Below, in pieces: positions 27,841 to 36,486 of a stretch of DNA of 64,000 bases; position 1 is the stretch's first letter; the number at the start of each line of letters is the position of its first letter. Source of the stretch: Deltaproteobacteria bacterium (GTDB lineage Bacteria; Myxococcota_A; UBA9160; UBA4427); the NCBI GenBank assembly GCA_002719955.1, contig PBFW01000056.1, positions 1 to 64,000 of the forward strand, in the 5' to 3' direction. Below the pieces are notes generated by a model. It ran no database searches and had not been told where the DNA came from. It worked only from the letters and a program-made list of their open reading frames with translations. The position numbers were made by a program, and so were the translations under genes.

Positions 27841-28815
27841 TCAGTCGTCGTAGTTCGCGAGCGCGGTGGAGAGCGAGGCACGGACCTCTTCGCGCAGGGT
27901 GTCTGGTTCGAGAACCGTGGCGCCTCGGCCAAAGGAGAGCACCCAGTTGGCGATCTCCTGGCTGCCCCCCACTTCCATCGAGAGCTCCAGCCCGCCGTCG
28001 GCGAGCGGCGTAACGGTCTGGCTCGCATGCCACTCGCGTTCGCTCACGAAAGAGGCCCAATCCGAGCTGAAGTGGATTCGAATATGGACCGCCGGCTCGG
28101 CGACGACGCCGAAGCTCGAGGCCGTATAGGCATCGAAGTCGAATCCCCCCGCCGCCTCGAAGGATTCCAGGGTGTCCTCGATCGCGCGAATGCGATCGAC
28201 GGAGAAGGTGCGGATTTCTTTCGAGCGGTGATCGTGTCCAATCACGTAGAGCGCACCCCCGTGGTACCAGACCTTGTAGGGATCGATCTGGCGGGTCGAG
28301 AGTTCACCGGTACGGCCGGTTCGATATCGCATTTCGAGGGTGTGACTCTCGAGAACGCCCTCGTTGAGTGTCCGAATCGTGTCTCGAAATTCCGCATAAC
28401 GTTTATGAGGACCGGGCAATACACGGAAGCCGTCGCCGAGCCGTGCGAGATAGCCCGAGAGTTCGGGACCGAGGCCGGCACGAATCTTTGCGAGCGCGGC
28501 CTGGATCGAATCGTGGAAGACGGTGCCCTCCAGGGTCTTGAGCAGGTCCTCGCTGAATGCCAGGGCGAGCAGCTCATCCGGGGTGAAGGGAACCTGTCCC
28601 ATCTGGAACGTGTCGAGGAAACGGTAATACGCCTTGCCGTCGCGTTTTTCACTGGTCACGGGGAAGCCGGCATACATCAGCGCATCGAGGTCCCGGTAGA
28701 CCGTGCGGCGGACACAGCCCAGCTCCTCGGCGAGTTCGTCCAGACCGGTGCCAGCGCGGCTCCGTGCGAGCCGCTGGATCAAGAGCCACTGTCGTGCGAG
28801 CTGGTCGCCTCGCAT
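27841..28815 (-). CDS. WYL-domain transcriptional regulator (YafY/PafC-like)
   Basis: The 324-aa protein has an N-terminal helix-turn-helix of HTH_11 type (GLDELAEELGCVRRTVYRDL) and a central WYL domain. That domain contains DPYKVWYHGGALYVIGHDHR and RTFSVDRIRAIEDT. The C-terminal WCX extension is seen in QEIANWVLSFGRGATVLEPD. WYL domains bind nucleic-acid fragments or small ligands and regulate DNA-damage or stress genes. The ATG at 28815 gives the conserved N-terminus; the frame is open upstream without similarity. It ends about 360 nt before the convergent TetR gene. Confidence 0.88.
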   Translation of the reverse strand: MRGDQLARQWLLIQRLARSRAGTGLDELAEELGCVRRTVYRDLDALMYAGFPVTSEKRDGKAYYRFLDTFQMGQVPFTPDELLALAFSEDLLKTLEGTVFHDSIQAALAKIRAGLGPELSGYLARLGDGFRVLPGPHKRYAEFRDTIRTLNEGVLESHTLEMRYRTGRTGELSTRQIDPYKVWYHGGALYVIGHDHRSKEIRTFSVDRIRAIEDTLESFEAAGGFDFDAYTASSFGVVAEPAVHIRIHFSSDWASFVSEREWHASQTVTPLADGGLELSMEVGGSQEIANWVLSFGRGATVLEPDTLREEVRASLSTALANYDD

Positions 28816-28891
28816 GGGCCCAACGTACCCGTTGTCACAGGTGTTGTCCGGGGTTCGGCCCCAGCCCGCGCCGGAGCGCGCTCGGAAAGAT

Positions 28892-30130
28892 CTATTCGCT
28901 TCGGAAGAACTCGGCGAGCTCGTCTTCGCGCGCCTCGGCGTCGCGGTAGCCGATTTCCGCCAGGCGTCGCGCATAGGTTGCATCGAAGAGCAGATAGGAG
29001 AGGAGGTCGGCCTCCTTGGCCGTCGTCCCCGCACCCGTGAGGCGACGCAGCATCCCCACGAAGCCACCGAAGTCGAGTTCGGGATCATCGCGCACGACCT
29101 CGGCCGCGAGCCGACCGAGATCCTCGGAGGGACGGATGACCAGGTCCTCGATTCGTTTGAGCTTGAGCGAGCTGTCCGGGTTGAGCTCTGCGTTCAGCTT
29201 GCCGACGAATTCGTCGCCATAGGCTTCGACGCCTGCTTCGAGGATATTGTTGACGAAATGCAGCCGCGCGACGTCCGTCTCGATCGGGGAGAGCATCAAC
29301 GCGTTCAACACCTTGCCGAAGAGGTACATCGGGTTTCCGAATTCCGCGGTGCGTTCCTGAGCGGTCGCTTCATTGACCGAGGCGTCGGAGGGATGGGTCA
29401 AGCCGATCACGAGGATCTTGTCCGCGCCCAGACGGACCGCGGGGGCGAGGGGCGTATTGAGTCGCAGTCCGCCGTCCGCGTAGTAGCGAGCGCCCACTCG
29501 CACGGAGGGGAAGAGCAGCGGGATGGCAGCGGAGGCGAGGGCGTGGAGCGGCGAGAGTCGGATGCGCTGCATGCGGATATTGCTGACGCTCGCCCAGGGC
29601 GGGAGTTCCGCTCGATTGCTGTCACAGAAGACGACCGCTCGACCGGTGGCGACCTGGGTGGCCGCGACGCAGACCGTATCGATCCGGCCCGAGCGGACAT
29701 TGCGGCGGATGCCTCGCCAGGGGATCGACTGCAGGACCAGCCGTTCGAGGGGCTCGGTGTCGAGGAGTCCGTAGAGGCGATCCGGTCGTTGACCCTCGCG
29801 AAGCTGCTGCGCCACGCGCTTCACACCTAATATTCTTCGTGGGAGCCTGAAGAAGTCGCGCGTCGTGAACTTGAAGATCTCGTGGACTCGCATGCGGTCC
29901 CAGATCTGGACGAGTCGTTCGCCGCGGCGCTCAGTTTCGTCGGCGGTCGCCGCGATGAAGCAGGCGTGGATCGCACCGACCGAGGTCCCGCAGACGATCT
30001 CGAAATCGGGGATGATCCCCGCGCGACTGGGCAGGGTGTCGAGGATGAAACGGAGAACCCCCGCCTCGTAGGCGCCACGCGCACCGCCGCCGGAGAGGAC
30101 GATGGCTCGTCTCGGTTTCGCAGCCGACAT
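28892..30130 (-). CDS. Patatin-like phospholipase
   Basis: The 412-aa protein begins with the patatin oxyanion motif GGGARG (14-19). The nucleophile elbow GTSVG has Ser50, and YYADGGLRLNTPL carries the catalytic Asp in the DGG motif. The dyad is therefore complete. The C-terminal 130 residues are helical and of unknown function. Such enzymes hydrolyse membrane phospholipids or neutral lipids. The gene starts 31 nt after the efp stop on the same strand, so it is likely in an operon with efp. Confidence 0.9.
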   Translation of the reverse strand: MSAAKPRRAIVLSGGGARGAYEAGVLRFILDTLPSRAGIIPDFEIVCGTSVGAIHACFIAATADETERRGERLVQIWDRMRVHEIFKFTTRDFFRLPRRILGVKRVAQQLREGQRPDRLYGLLDTEPLERLVLQSIPWRGIRRNVRSGRIDTVCVAATQVATGRAVVFCDSNRAELPPWASVSNIRMQRIRLSPLHALASAAIPLLFPSVRVGARYYADGGLRLNTPLAPAVRLGADKILVIGLTHPSDASVNEATAQERTAEFGNPMYLFGKVLNALMLSPIETDVARLHFVNNILEAGVEAYGDEFVGKLNAELNPDSSLKLKRIEDLVIRPSEDLGRLAAEVVRDDPELDFGGFVGMLRRLTGAGTTAKEADLLSYLLFDATYARRLAEIGYRDAEAREDELAEFFRSE

Positions 30131-30161
30131 TTCCCCTCGGATTCCTCGTCCCTGGCTGAAA

Positions 30162-30731
30162 TTAGTTATTCACGCGCTCGGCGTATTCCCGTGTTCGCGT
30201 GTCGACTCGAAGGACGTCGCCTTCCTTGATGAAGAGGGGCACGTTGATCGTGGCACCGCACTCCAACGTCGCGGGCTTGGTCGCGCCGGAGCTCGTGTCG
30301 CCCTTCACGCCGGGGTCGGACTGGGTGACCTTCGCTTCGATGTAGTTCGGGAGTTGGACGTTGACCGGGTTACCCTTCCAGAAGAGGATATCGACGTTCA
30401 TGTTTTCGAGCATCAACTCGAATTGGTCGCCGACCACGTCGGGTGAGATCGGGATCTGGTCGAAGGTCGTCTGGTCCATGAAGACGAGGTTCTCGCCATC
30501 ATGGTAGAGGTACTGCATCGTGTTCTCTTCGATGTCGGCCTCGCTCATCTTCTCACCGGAGCGGAAGGTGCGATCGATCGTTCGTCCGTTCAGCAGGTTC
30601 TTGACCTTGGTGCGGACGAAGGCGCCTCCCTTGCCGGGCTTCACGTGCTGGAAATAGGTGATCGTGAAGGGTTGGCCGTCGAGTTCGATCTTGAGGCCGT
30701 TCCTGAACTGAGATGTGTCGATCGTCGCCAT
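30162..30731 (-). CDS. efp: Elongation factor P
   Basis: The 189-aa protein is full-length EF-P. The N-terminal KOW-like domain carries PGKGGAF with Lys34 at the tip, and the central and C-terminal OB domains follow (ending KEGDVLRVDTRTREYAERV). EF-P relieves ribosome stalling at polyproline. Lys34 rather than Arg implies the lysine class, modified by EpmA-type beta-lysylation or another lysine modification; no epmA or epmB is in the window. Confidence 0.96.
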   Translation of the reverse strand: MATIDTSQFRNGLKIELDGQPFTITYFQHVKPGKGGAFVRTKVKNLLNGRTIDRTFRSGEKMSEADIEENTMQYLYHDGENLVFMDQTTFDQIPISPDVVGDQFELMLENMNVDILFWKGNPVNVQLPNYIEAKVTQSDPGVKGDTSSGATKPATLECGATINVPLFIKEGDVLRVDTRTREYAERVNN

Positions 30732-31152
30732 CGGGTTCGCCCTGGTGCGGATCGCTCGCGCCGCCGTTCTGGCTGGAGCGGGATGTTTCGATCCTTCGGT
30801 TTCGGGTTCTGCGATTCATCCCGCGATTCGAGGAGAGATGAGCGCCCAAGCGCTCACCCTTACCGGGGCTGAACGGGCGCCGAGGATAGCGGAGGGCCGA
30901 TCCCTCGCTAGAAGATCCGCTTCCTGCGCTCGGATCGGTCGATTTTAGCCCAAAAGAGTCGTCGGGCCCTTCGCGACCCGCCTCGTTGCGGGGTAGCCGC
31001 TCGGGACAGCCGAATGCGCCCCAACGGGGGATCCACGCCTTTCCAGGTCATTCTGCCCGCTGCTTGCCGCTCGTCTTCCCCGGTTCTCGGGGGGGGGCGG
31101 TCGCGCTCGACTCCCTCTTGCCCCCGGATCTCCGAAGATCGTCACGCGACCC
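30732..31152. other. Intergenic region upstream of efp, no gene recognised
   Basis: About 420 bases lie between the DUF6868-like gene's stop and the efp start. I see no gene. A run of nine G at about 31090-31098 is the only notable simple-sequence feature. Confidence 0.35.
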
Positions 31153-31404
31153 TCAGAGGCCCTCGCTGATTCTCAAGGCAAAATAGGGAACGAGATTGAA
31201 GACGAAGAGCGCGATCTTGTACTGCGCGAGATACTGAAAATACGCGCGCTCGAGGTCGCCCTCGCCGAGTCCGGATAGTTTTCCATGGATTCTCGTCATC
31301 ATGCCGCGCATCGTCGCCACGGCGAGCGCCGCGAGACCCAGGATCCCGATATTGATGACACTGCACCAACCGAGGAAACGCGTGATCGAATCGAGTGAGT
31401 CCAC
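31153..31404 (-). CDS. Small membrane protein of the DUF6868 type
   Basis: The 83-aa protein has two hydrophobic segments (WCSVINIGILGLAALAVATM and YKIALFVFNLVPYFALRI) separated by a basic/amphipathic loop (TRIHGKLSGLGEGDLERAYF). This matches the small DUF6868 family, of unknown function, found in marine and environmental proteobacteria. Translation starts at GTG 31404 with AAAGGAG 7 nt upstream. It is monocistronic by spacing. Confidence 0.72.
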   Translation of the reverse strand: MDSLDSITRFLGWCSVINIGILGLAALAVATMRGMMTRIHGKLSGLGEGDLERAYFQYLAQYKIALFVFNLVPYFALRISEGL

Positions 31405-32006
31405 TGGAGATCTCCTTTCGTTTCAGCTTTGAGAGATGGAAATCGCGATGTCCGAGAGACCGCGGGTCGACAGCCACCCATTCAGCCGCGCCCCGCCGAA
31501 TATAGCGCAAGGCCCATTGTCCCCCTGTCACGAACTATCTGATTTTCCTGCCCTTTTCCCCTCTATGCACTTGACCAGGCCGGTTTTATTAGGCGGCCTG
31601 GTAGCGTGCACCCAATTAAAGTGCAGCGCCCGAGCTGCCTCGAGAAGACCTTCTTTCCTTCCCGAACACGTGACCGCAGAGGTCGACCGCTCTCGCCTGG
31701 ACGGTGCCGGGTCCGAACGGCAGGCGACTTCTGCCTGCCTTCACGTAGGGGACGAGCCCGCGATGGAGCGATGAATTTCGGACGTTTCGGACGGGTTGAT
31801 CCGGTGTGTCGATCTCCGACGATCCTCTGGGGAGGACAATCCAGATTCTGCTTCTTCGGGGCGCCGTCCCAGGGCTTCGGGAAGTCCGATTTGGAGCCTC
31901 CAAGGGCCCCCGCAGAGGTGCCCAGGAATGACTAAGATCACGATGATCGTCGACGGCGGGGGGGGGCTCTCGTTTCGGATCGTTCACAACCTCGGAGACC
32001 GCAGAT
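31405..32006. other. Divergent intergenic region with two inverted repeats
   Basis: These 600 bases lie between the DUF6868-like gene (minus) and the thiolase-like gene (plus). The stretch 31520-31620 is less GC-rich than the surroundings. Two perfect hairpins are visible: 31575-31601 (8-bp stem, 11-nt loop) and 31719-31739 (7-bp stem, 7-nt loop). Neither has a T-tract. No convincing gene is seen. Confidence 0.4.
31575..31601. repeat. Inverted repeat CCAGGCCG / CGGCCTGG
   Basis: CCAGGCCG at 31575-31582 and its exact reverse complement at 31594-31601 flank an 11-nt A/T-richer loop. Without a following T-run a terminator is unlikely; an operator or RNA hairpin in the leader of one of the divergent genes is possible. 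Confidence 0.5.
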
Positions 32007-33512
32007 ATGAGTCGTGACCCCAGCCGCATCCCCGTCCTCGTTGGAATCGGGCAATCGATCGAACGCGATGGGGTCACGAACGTCGTCGAGTTGGCGTACC
32101 GCGCGGCGGGCGCGGCGTTCGAGGATGCGCCCGGTCTGGTCGACAAGATTCAGCGCTTGACGATGGTGGCCGTTTCGTTTTCTCCGGTCGGGTTGGCTCC
32201 CGCGACCGAGGTGGCCGAGCGACTCGGGCTCGCGGGCATCGCTTGCGAAACGACGACGCCGGGCGGCAACACCCCACAGTGGCTGATGAATCGGGCCTGC
32301 CAGGAGATCGCGCAGGGAGACCTCGAGGCGACCCTGATCGTCGGTGCCGAGGCGACACGATCGATGAGACTCGCGGATCCGGGCAGCGATTTCCTGAGCG
32401 CCGCCACCCAGGATCGATCGCAGGACGAGGGGCCCAGGGACACCGTGGTCGGCGCCTCGATTCGGGGCATGCTCGGCCCCGCGGAGGTCGAGGCGAATCT
32501 GCTTCGTCCCTCGGATACCTATCCGATCTTCGAGAGCGCACTCGCCGCGAAACTCGGGACCTCCCCCGAAGAATCGCGCCAGCGAATCGCCGCCTTCATG
32601 AGTCGCTCGAGCGAAGTGGCGGCGAAAAATCCCTTCGCGTGGTTCCAGCAGGCTCGCAGTGCCCAAGAGATCGCCGAGGCATCCCCCCTGAATCGCATCA
32701 CGGCGGAGCCTTACACGAAATGCATGAATAGCTTTGCGAACGTGGATCAGGGGAGCGCGCTGCTCGTGACGAACCTGGCGATCGCCCAGGAAACCGGTTT
32801 GGCCGATCAATGCGTATTTGCCTGGTCGGGTGCGACCAATGCCGAATTGCTTCCCTCCGCGCGCCCGGATCTCGGGGCATCCCCGGCCATTCGGGCCGCC
32901 GGAAAAGCCACCTTCGCTGCCGCGGGCGTCGGGCTCGATGAAATCGATTTCATCGATCTCTACTCGTGCTTCCCGGTCGCGGTCGAAATCGGCGCGGCGG
33001 AGATCGGACTCTCCTGGGACGATACGCGTGGGTTGACCCAGACCGGTGGGATGTCTTTCTTCGGCGGCCCCGGCAACAACTACGTGAGTCATGGGATCGC
33101 CGCGGTCGCACTTCGCTTGCGCGAGGCGGGTGGGACGGGTGGCGGACGCCGACTCGGATACGCCTCGGGCAATGGTGGCGTCCTCTCGAAGCATTCCCTC
33201 GGAATCTATGGCAGCGAGCCGCCGCCCTCGGGCTTCGTGCTCGCGGACACGTCCGCCGAGCAGGCAGAAATCGGAGTCTCCGCCCTCGATGTCGTACATG
33301 CGGCCGAGGGCGAGGCCAGGGTCGACGGCGCTACGGTCGTCTACGACCGCGTAGGAAATCCCTCCGCGGCCCCGATCATTGCGAGTCTCTCCGACGGGCG
33401 TCGCGTCGTGGCGGTGGCGAGCGAAGAGACGCTTCCGACACTCGTCGGAAAGACGCTTGTGGGTGAGACCGTTCGCGTCACCGGCGCGCATCCGCCGGTC
33501 TATTCGATCTAG
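32007..33512 (+). CDS. Thiolase-like protein (TLP1 type, acetyl-CoA acetyltransferase family) lacking the nucleophilic Cys
   Basis: The 501-aa protein has the two halves of a thiolase fold: IPVLVGIGQSIERDG, RAGAGAAF-type helices, IDFIDLYSCFPVAVEIGAAE and NYVSHGIAAVALRLREAGG with the conserved His. About 120 residues beyond the thiolase core form an OB-like domain, as in thiolase-like protein type 1. Where thiolases have the nucleophile (V-N-x-x-C-x-S-G) it reads CETTTPGGNTPQW, with Thr/Pro in place of Cys, so classical thiolysis is unlikely. It may bind acyl-CoA or act as a non-catalytic partner. GGAG lies 9 nt upstream of the ATG. Confidence 0.82.
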   Translation: MSRDPSRIPVLVGIGQSIERDGVTNVVELAYRAAGAAFEDAPGLVDKIQRLTMVAVSFSPVGLAPATEVAERLGLAGIACETTTPGGNTPQWLMNRACQEIAQGDLEATLIVGAEATRSMRLADPGSDFLSAATQDRSQDEGPRDTVVGASIRGMLGPAEVEANLLRPSDTYPIFESALAAKLGTSPEESRQRIAAFMSRSSEVAAKNPFAWFQQARSAQEIAEASPLNRITAEPYTKCMNSFANVDQGSALLVTNLAIAQETGLADQCVFAWSGATNAELLPSARPDLGASPAIRAAGKATFAAAGVGLDEIDFIDLYSCFPVAVEIGAAEIGLSWDDTRGLTQTGGMSFFGGPGNNYVSHGIAAVALRLREAGGTGGGRRLGYASGNGGVLSKHSLGIYGSEPPPSGFVLADTSAEQAEIGVSALDVVHAAEGEARVDGATVVYDRVGNPSAAPIIASLSDGRRVVAVASEETLPTLVGKTLVGETVRVTGAHPPVYSI

Positions 33513-34110
33513 GCGGATCTCCAGGGCCGGCGTCGATCGCCACCGCGTGCACGACGAATCGCATCGGTCCGCCGGGCACGATCGCGTCGAAGGGAAAACA
33601 TGTGATCAATGTCAGCTCGGCGCGGCCGGTTCGCTCGAGCAGATCGACCCGTGATTCGTGGACGATGGCCATCGTTTCGACCCGGTAGCGAGTCACTCCG
33701 TCCAGCGCTTCGACGACGATTTCGTCACCGCGATCGAGATCTTCGAGCGCTGCGAAATGGGTGTCGCGATGGCCGGCGAAGACGACGTTGTCCGCCTCCC
33801 CCGGACGGGCGCTCGCGGCCACGTGGGCCGGTCCGAAGGCGAGGGATTGACCACTCGCGCCCGCGAGCACGTAGAGCATTCTCCCGCCCCCGGGCAGCTG
33901 GAGTCGGGCAATGGGCCAGATGTCGGCCCCGGGCCACGGTCGGAGCTCGGTCCCTCCGCCGCACATTTCGTCCCAGGTCCTCGCGATCAATACCTGCGCC
34001 GCCCACGCCTTGGCCGGGATCCAGAGACCCCAGCCGACGAATGCGATACCCAGGAAGGCGAGGGCGGAGACAGCGAGTCTCGCCGTGTCCGGTCTTCGTC
34101 GCCTGTTCAT
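33478..34110 (-). CDS. Class GN sortase
   Basis: The 210-aa protein has one N-terminal membrane anchor (RLAVSALAFLGIAFVGWGLW) and the sortase beta-barrel. The catalytic triad is His114 (FAGHRDTHF), Cys171 in LTLITCFPFD and Arg184 in GGPMRFVVHA. This matches the class GN sortases of Gram-negative marine proteobacteria, each of which normally has one dedicated substrate encoded next door. Here the start codon overlaps the end of that substrate's C-terminal sorting signal by 4 nt, but the substrate gene is disrupted. Its stop lies within the last codons of the convergent thiolase-like gene (35-nt overlap). Confidence 0.87.
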   Translation of the reverse strand: MNRRRRPDTARLAVSALAFLGIAFVGWGLWIPAKAWAAQVLIARTWDEMCGGGTELRPWPGADIWPIARLQLPGGGRMLYVLAGASGQSLAFGPAHVAASARPGEADNVVFAGHRDTHFAALEDLDRGDEIVVEALDGVTRYRVETMAIVHESRVDLLERTGRAELTLITCFPFDAIVPGGPMRFVVHAVAIDAGPGDPPRSNRPADARR

Positions 34111-34729
34111 CGGCGATCCCGTTGGGTGGGGCCGACCTTCGAGCGGAGGTCCGAAGCGCCTCGTCTTGCGAAGGGCCAGGTGAGGGCAGCGCCGCCTAGC
34201 AGCAGGCTTCCGATCGAAACGAATAACGCGGCCGGTGTCCCACCCTGAGGGAGTCGGCCGATCAGGACCCTCGCCACCGGCTGGGAAATCGAACTCCTCT
34301 GGGTCGCCTTCCCCACTCCGCCCCCGGTCAGATTCGGGCCTTTCGCCCCTCGGCCCTGGCCCTGCGATAGGCCGATCGGGCGCGTGCGCGTTCCGCGACT
34401 TGTCCCTTGATCAGGCGATCTCCAATTCGCATTCGAAGGGAATCGACTGCGGAGCCCTCGGGAAGCGGAAAGACGTAGACGCCCGCGACCCAATTCTCGG
34501 TCGGATTGGTGAATCTCTGGGTGACATGGGTTCGCGCGATCAGGCCCGCGACCCGGATCTCGACATCCGTTGCGAGCAGCGGGGCTTCCCGGAAGCCATC
34601 CTGCGTCTGGAAAAGGAGTCCACCCGCGCCCATTTCGTTAGGGTCGCGTCGCGCTCCGAGTTCGTGAGGTGGGGACGCGGCGGTCGGAAGGGCGAGAAAG
34701 AGGAGCAGCAGGGGCAGGAGGAAGGGCAT
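34107..34729 (-). pseudogene. Class GN sortase target protein remnant: VIT-domain start and C-terminal sorting signal, middle lost
   Basis: From the ATG at 34729 the strand encodes a signal peptide (MPFLLPLLLLFLALPTAA). The first part of a VIT domain follows (EIRVAGLIARTHVTQRF, then NPTENWVAGVYVFPLPEGS and RIGDRLIKGQVAERARARSA), and it stops at 34328-34330 in the middle of the domain. In another frame, about 75 nt on, lies a complete sorting signal: LPQGGTPAALF, a membrane segment (VSIGSLLLGGAALTWPF) and RR, ending at 34107. Intact homologues are about 700 aa, with VIT and von Willebrand A domains between these ends. So roughly 1.5 kb including the whole VWA domain appears deleted, with a frame change at the junction. 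A functional mini-protein via frameshift is possible but unlikely. Confidence 0.75.
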
Positions 34730-35256
34730 ACGCGTCTCGTTCTCCGGGCGAGGCTCGACAGTCGCGACCGTGGGGCCGGACGTGCGGGCGACGATGGAGG
34801 CGCACGCGAGGACCGGGTCTTTTGTGTTAGGCGACTTGGAGCCGGCGAACACCGGGTGTCGTTCGGAATCTGAAGCGAATGACCCCGCGTCGCACAGCGT
34901 GGTTCTGTTGGACCCTCAGTGGATGAGGGGCGGGCGATGGTTGAACGGAAGGGTTCGTCGAGGGTTTTGCCGGAATCGGGATCGACTTCCCGGAAGGAGG
35001 CGCCGCAGACGCCGGGCGCATCGTCCGTGTCGGGCGCCGTCCAGACCGTTCGCGTCGGCAGATCGGCCCGCCGGTCAGCGACCTCGAAAGAGAGCCCGCC
35101 CTCGCTTCCTTCGTCTCCGAAGGAGCCTCCCAGGAGGCAGGCTCCGCCGAGGCTGATCTCCCGAATCGTCGTCTCGATCTTTCGACCGTCGATTTCGAGA
35201 TGGGCGGGCAGGCTGTCGCAATGTCTGGGGAATAAACCTGGGCCGCCGCCGGGCAT
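34540..35256 (-). CDS. PilZ-like domain protein (uncertain, possibly damaged)
   Basis: The N-terminal 95 residues resemble PilZ: PAHLEIDGRKIETTIREISL followed by GGACLLGG gives the (D/N)-x-S-x-x-G-like motif (EISLGGA), then GGLSFEVADRRADLP, RTVWTAPDTDD and CGASFREVDPDSGKTL. The RxxxR half of the c-di-GMP site is not visible at the N-terminus. The first ATG of the frame lies within the etfA terminator hairpin, and no ribosome binding site supports the inner ATG at 35256. The C-terminal half runs through low-complexity sequence and overlaps the start of the sortase-target remnant in another frame, so the true stop may have been lost with that deletion. Treat both ends as unreliable. Confidence 0.4.
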   Translation of the reverse strand: MPGGGPGLFPRHCDSLPAHLEIDGRKIETTIREISLGGACLLGGSFGDEGSEGGLSFEVADRRADLPTRTVWTAPDTDDAPGVCGASFREVDPDSGKTLDEPFRSTIARPSSTEGPTEPRCATRGHSLQIPNDTRCSPAPSRLTQKTRSSRAPPSSPARPAPRSRLSSLARRTRRVCPSSCPCCSSFSPFRPPRPHLTNSERDATLTKWARVDSFSRRRMASGKPRCSQRMSRSGSRA

Positions 35257-35295
35257 CCACTGATGAGTCGTCGCCTGCTCGGGGCAGGCGCACCG

Positions 35296-35334
35296 AAAAA
35301 AGCGGAGGCCCACGGAATGAATCCATGGGCCTCC
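35296..35334 (-). terminator. Rho-independent terminator downstream of etfA
   Basis: GGAGGCCCA (35304-35312) pairs exactly with TGGGCCTCC (35326-35334). The loop has a further GGA/TCC pairing. On the minus strand the hairpin is followed by a run of six T (A-run at 35296-35301). It lies 38 nt after the etfA stop. Confidence 0.9.
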
Positions 35335-35371
35335 TGCGTTCTTCGAGATTCGAGGTCTTCGGAAAAGGGGT

Positions 35372-36340
35372 CTAGCCCTTGGCCTCCGAGACCGCTGCGG
35401 TCAGAGCCGGGATGATGTCGAAGAGATCGGCGACGATGCCGACGTCCGCGACTTCGAAGATCGGTGCATCGGGATCCTTGTTGATCGCGACGATGAAATT
35501 CGAAGCCTTCATTCCCACGAGGTGCTGGATCGCCCCCGAGATGCCCGCGGCGATATAGAGCTTCGGCGCCACGATCTGCCCCGAGGAGCCCACCTGATAG
35601 GGATGGTCGAGCCAGCCCGCGTCGACGACCGGGCGGGATGCCCCCATCGCCCCACCGAGGATCTCGGCGAGGGGTTGGATGACTTCCGTGAACTTCTCCG
35701 GATCGCCGACACCGCGGCCACCCGAAACGATGATGTCCGCCTTCGTCAGGTCGACGCCAGTCGATTCGGCGATCTTGGTCTCGACGAATTTCGCGGTGGC
35801 GGAGAGATCCGCCGACAACGCTTCCGTACCGCCCTCGCTCGAACCTTCGAACGCGGCCTGCGCGCCGGGCTGCATCGAGGCGACCGTGCGACCCGAGGTC
35901 GAAACCTCGGCGTCGAGCTTTCCGTTGAAGATCCTCCGGAGAAAGTTGAACCCTCCTCCCTCGCCGTTCTCGGCCGAGATCGTGTCGGACACGAAAGCGC
36001 AGTCGAGGCCGGCTGCGATGCGCGGCGCGACATCCCAACCGGCGGGCGTGTTCGAGATCAGGATCAGATCTGCGCCGGTCGAATCGGCCGCTGCCCGGAT
36101 CGCCTTGCTCCAGACATCCACGTTGTAGTTCTCGGCGGCGGCGTCATCGACGACCAGCGTCTTGCCCGCGCCCTTGCTCGCGAACTCGCTCGCCAGATCG
36201 CCGACACCCGAACCGATCACGAGGCCGTTGACCTCGTGCCCGCCCGCTTCGGCGACCGAGCGCGCCGCGCTCACGAGCTCATAGCTCGCCTCGCGAATCG
36301 CGCCCTTCTGAATTTCTGCAACGACGAGGATGGTACCCAT
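35372..36340 (-). CDS. etfA: Electron transfer flavoprotein alpha subunit
   Basis: The 322-aa protein has the EtfA N-terminal domain ([20 protein letters not shown]) and the C-terminal FAD-binding domain. The signature reads [17 protein letters not shown] followed by [20 protein letters not shown]. With EtfB it carries electrons from acyl-CoA dehydrogenases to ETF:quinone oxidoreductase. GGAGAGAACG precedes the ATG. It follows etfB by 146 nt on the same strand and ends at a clear terminator. Confidence 0.95.
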   Translation of the reverse strand: MGTILVVAEIQKGAIREASYELVSAARSVAEAGGHEVNGLVIGSGVGDLASEFASKGAGKTLVVDDAAAENYNVDVWSKAIRAAADSTGADLILISNTPAGWDVAPRIAAGLDCAFVSDTISAENGEGGGFNFLRRIFNGKLDAEVSTSGRTVASMQPGAQAAFEGSSEGGTEALSADLSATAKFVETKIAESTGVDLTKADIIVSGGRGVGDPEKFTEVIQPLAEILGGAMGASRPVVDAGWLDHPYQVGSSGQIVAPKLYIAAGISGAIQHLVGMKASNFIVAINKDPDAPIFEVADVGIVADLFDIIPALTAAVSEAKG

Positions 36341-36486
36341 CGTTCTCTCCTTTCTGATCCGCCGCGGGGTCCACGTTATGGGTGGGGCGACGGTCGGTCA
36401 CGGATGAACTCGGACCCGCTTCTCGAGCGCCCGTCCAAAGTCGCGCACGGCGCGGCCGAGAGGGCAGGAGCGCTCGGGAAATCGAA

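Noticed and set aside
31616-32146. Minus-strand open frame upstream of the thiolase-like gene
   Set aside because: Part overlaps the thiolase-like start in antisense; composition is non-protein-like and no family feature is seen.
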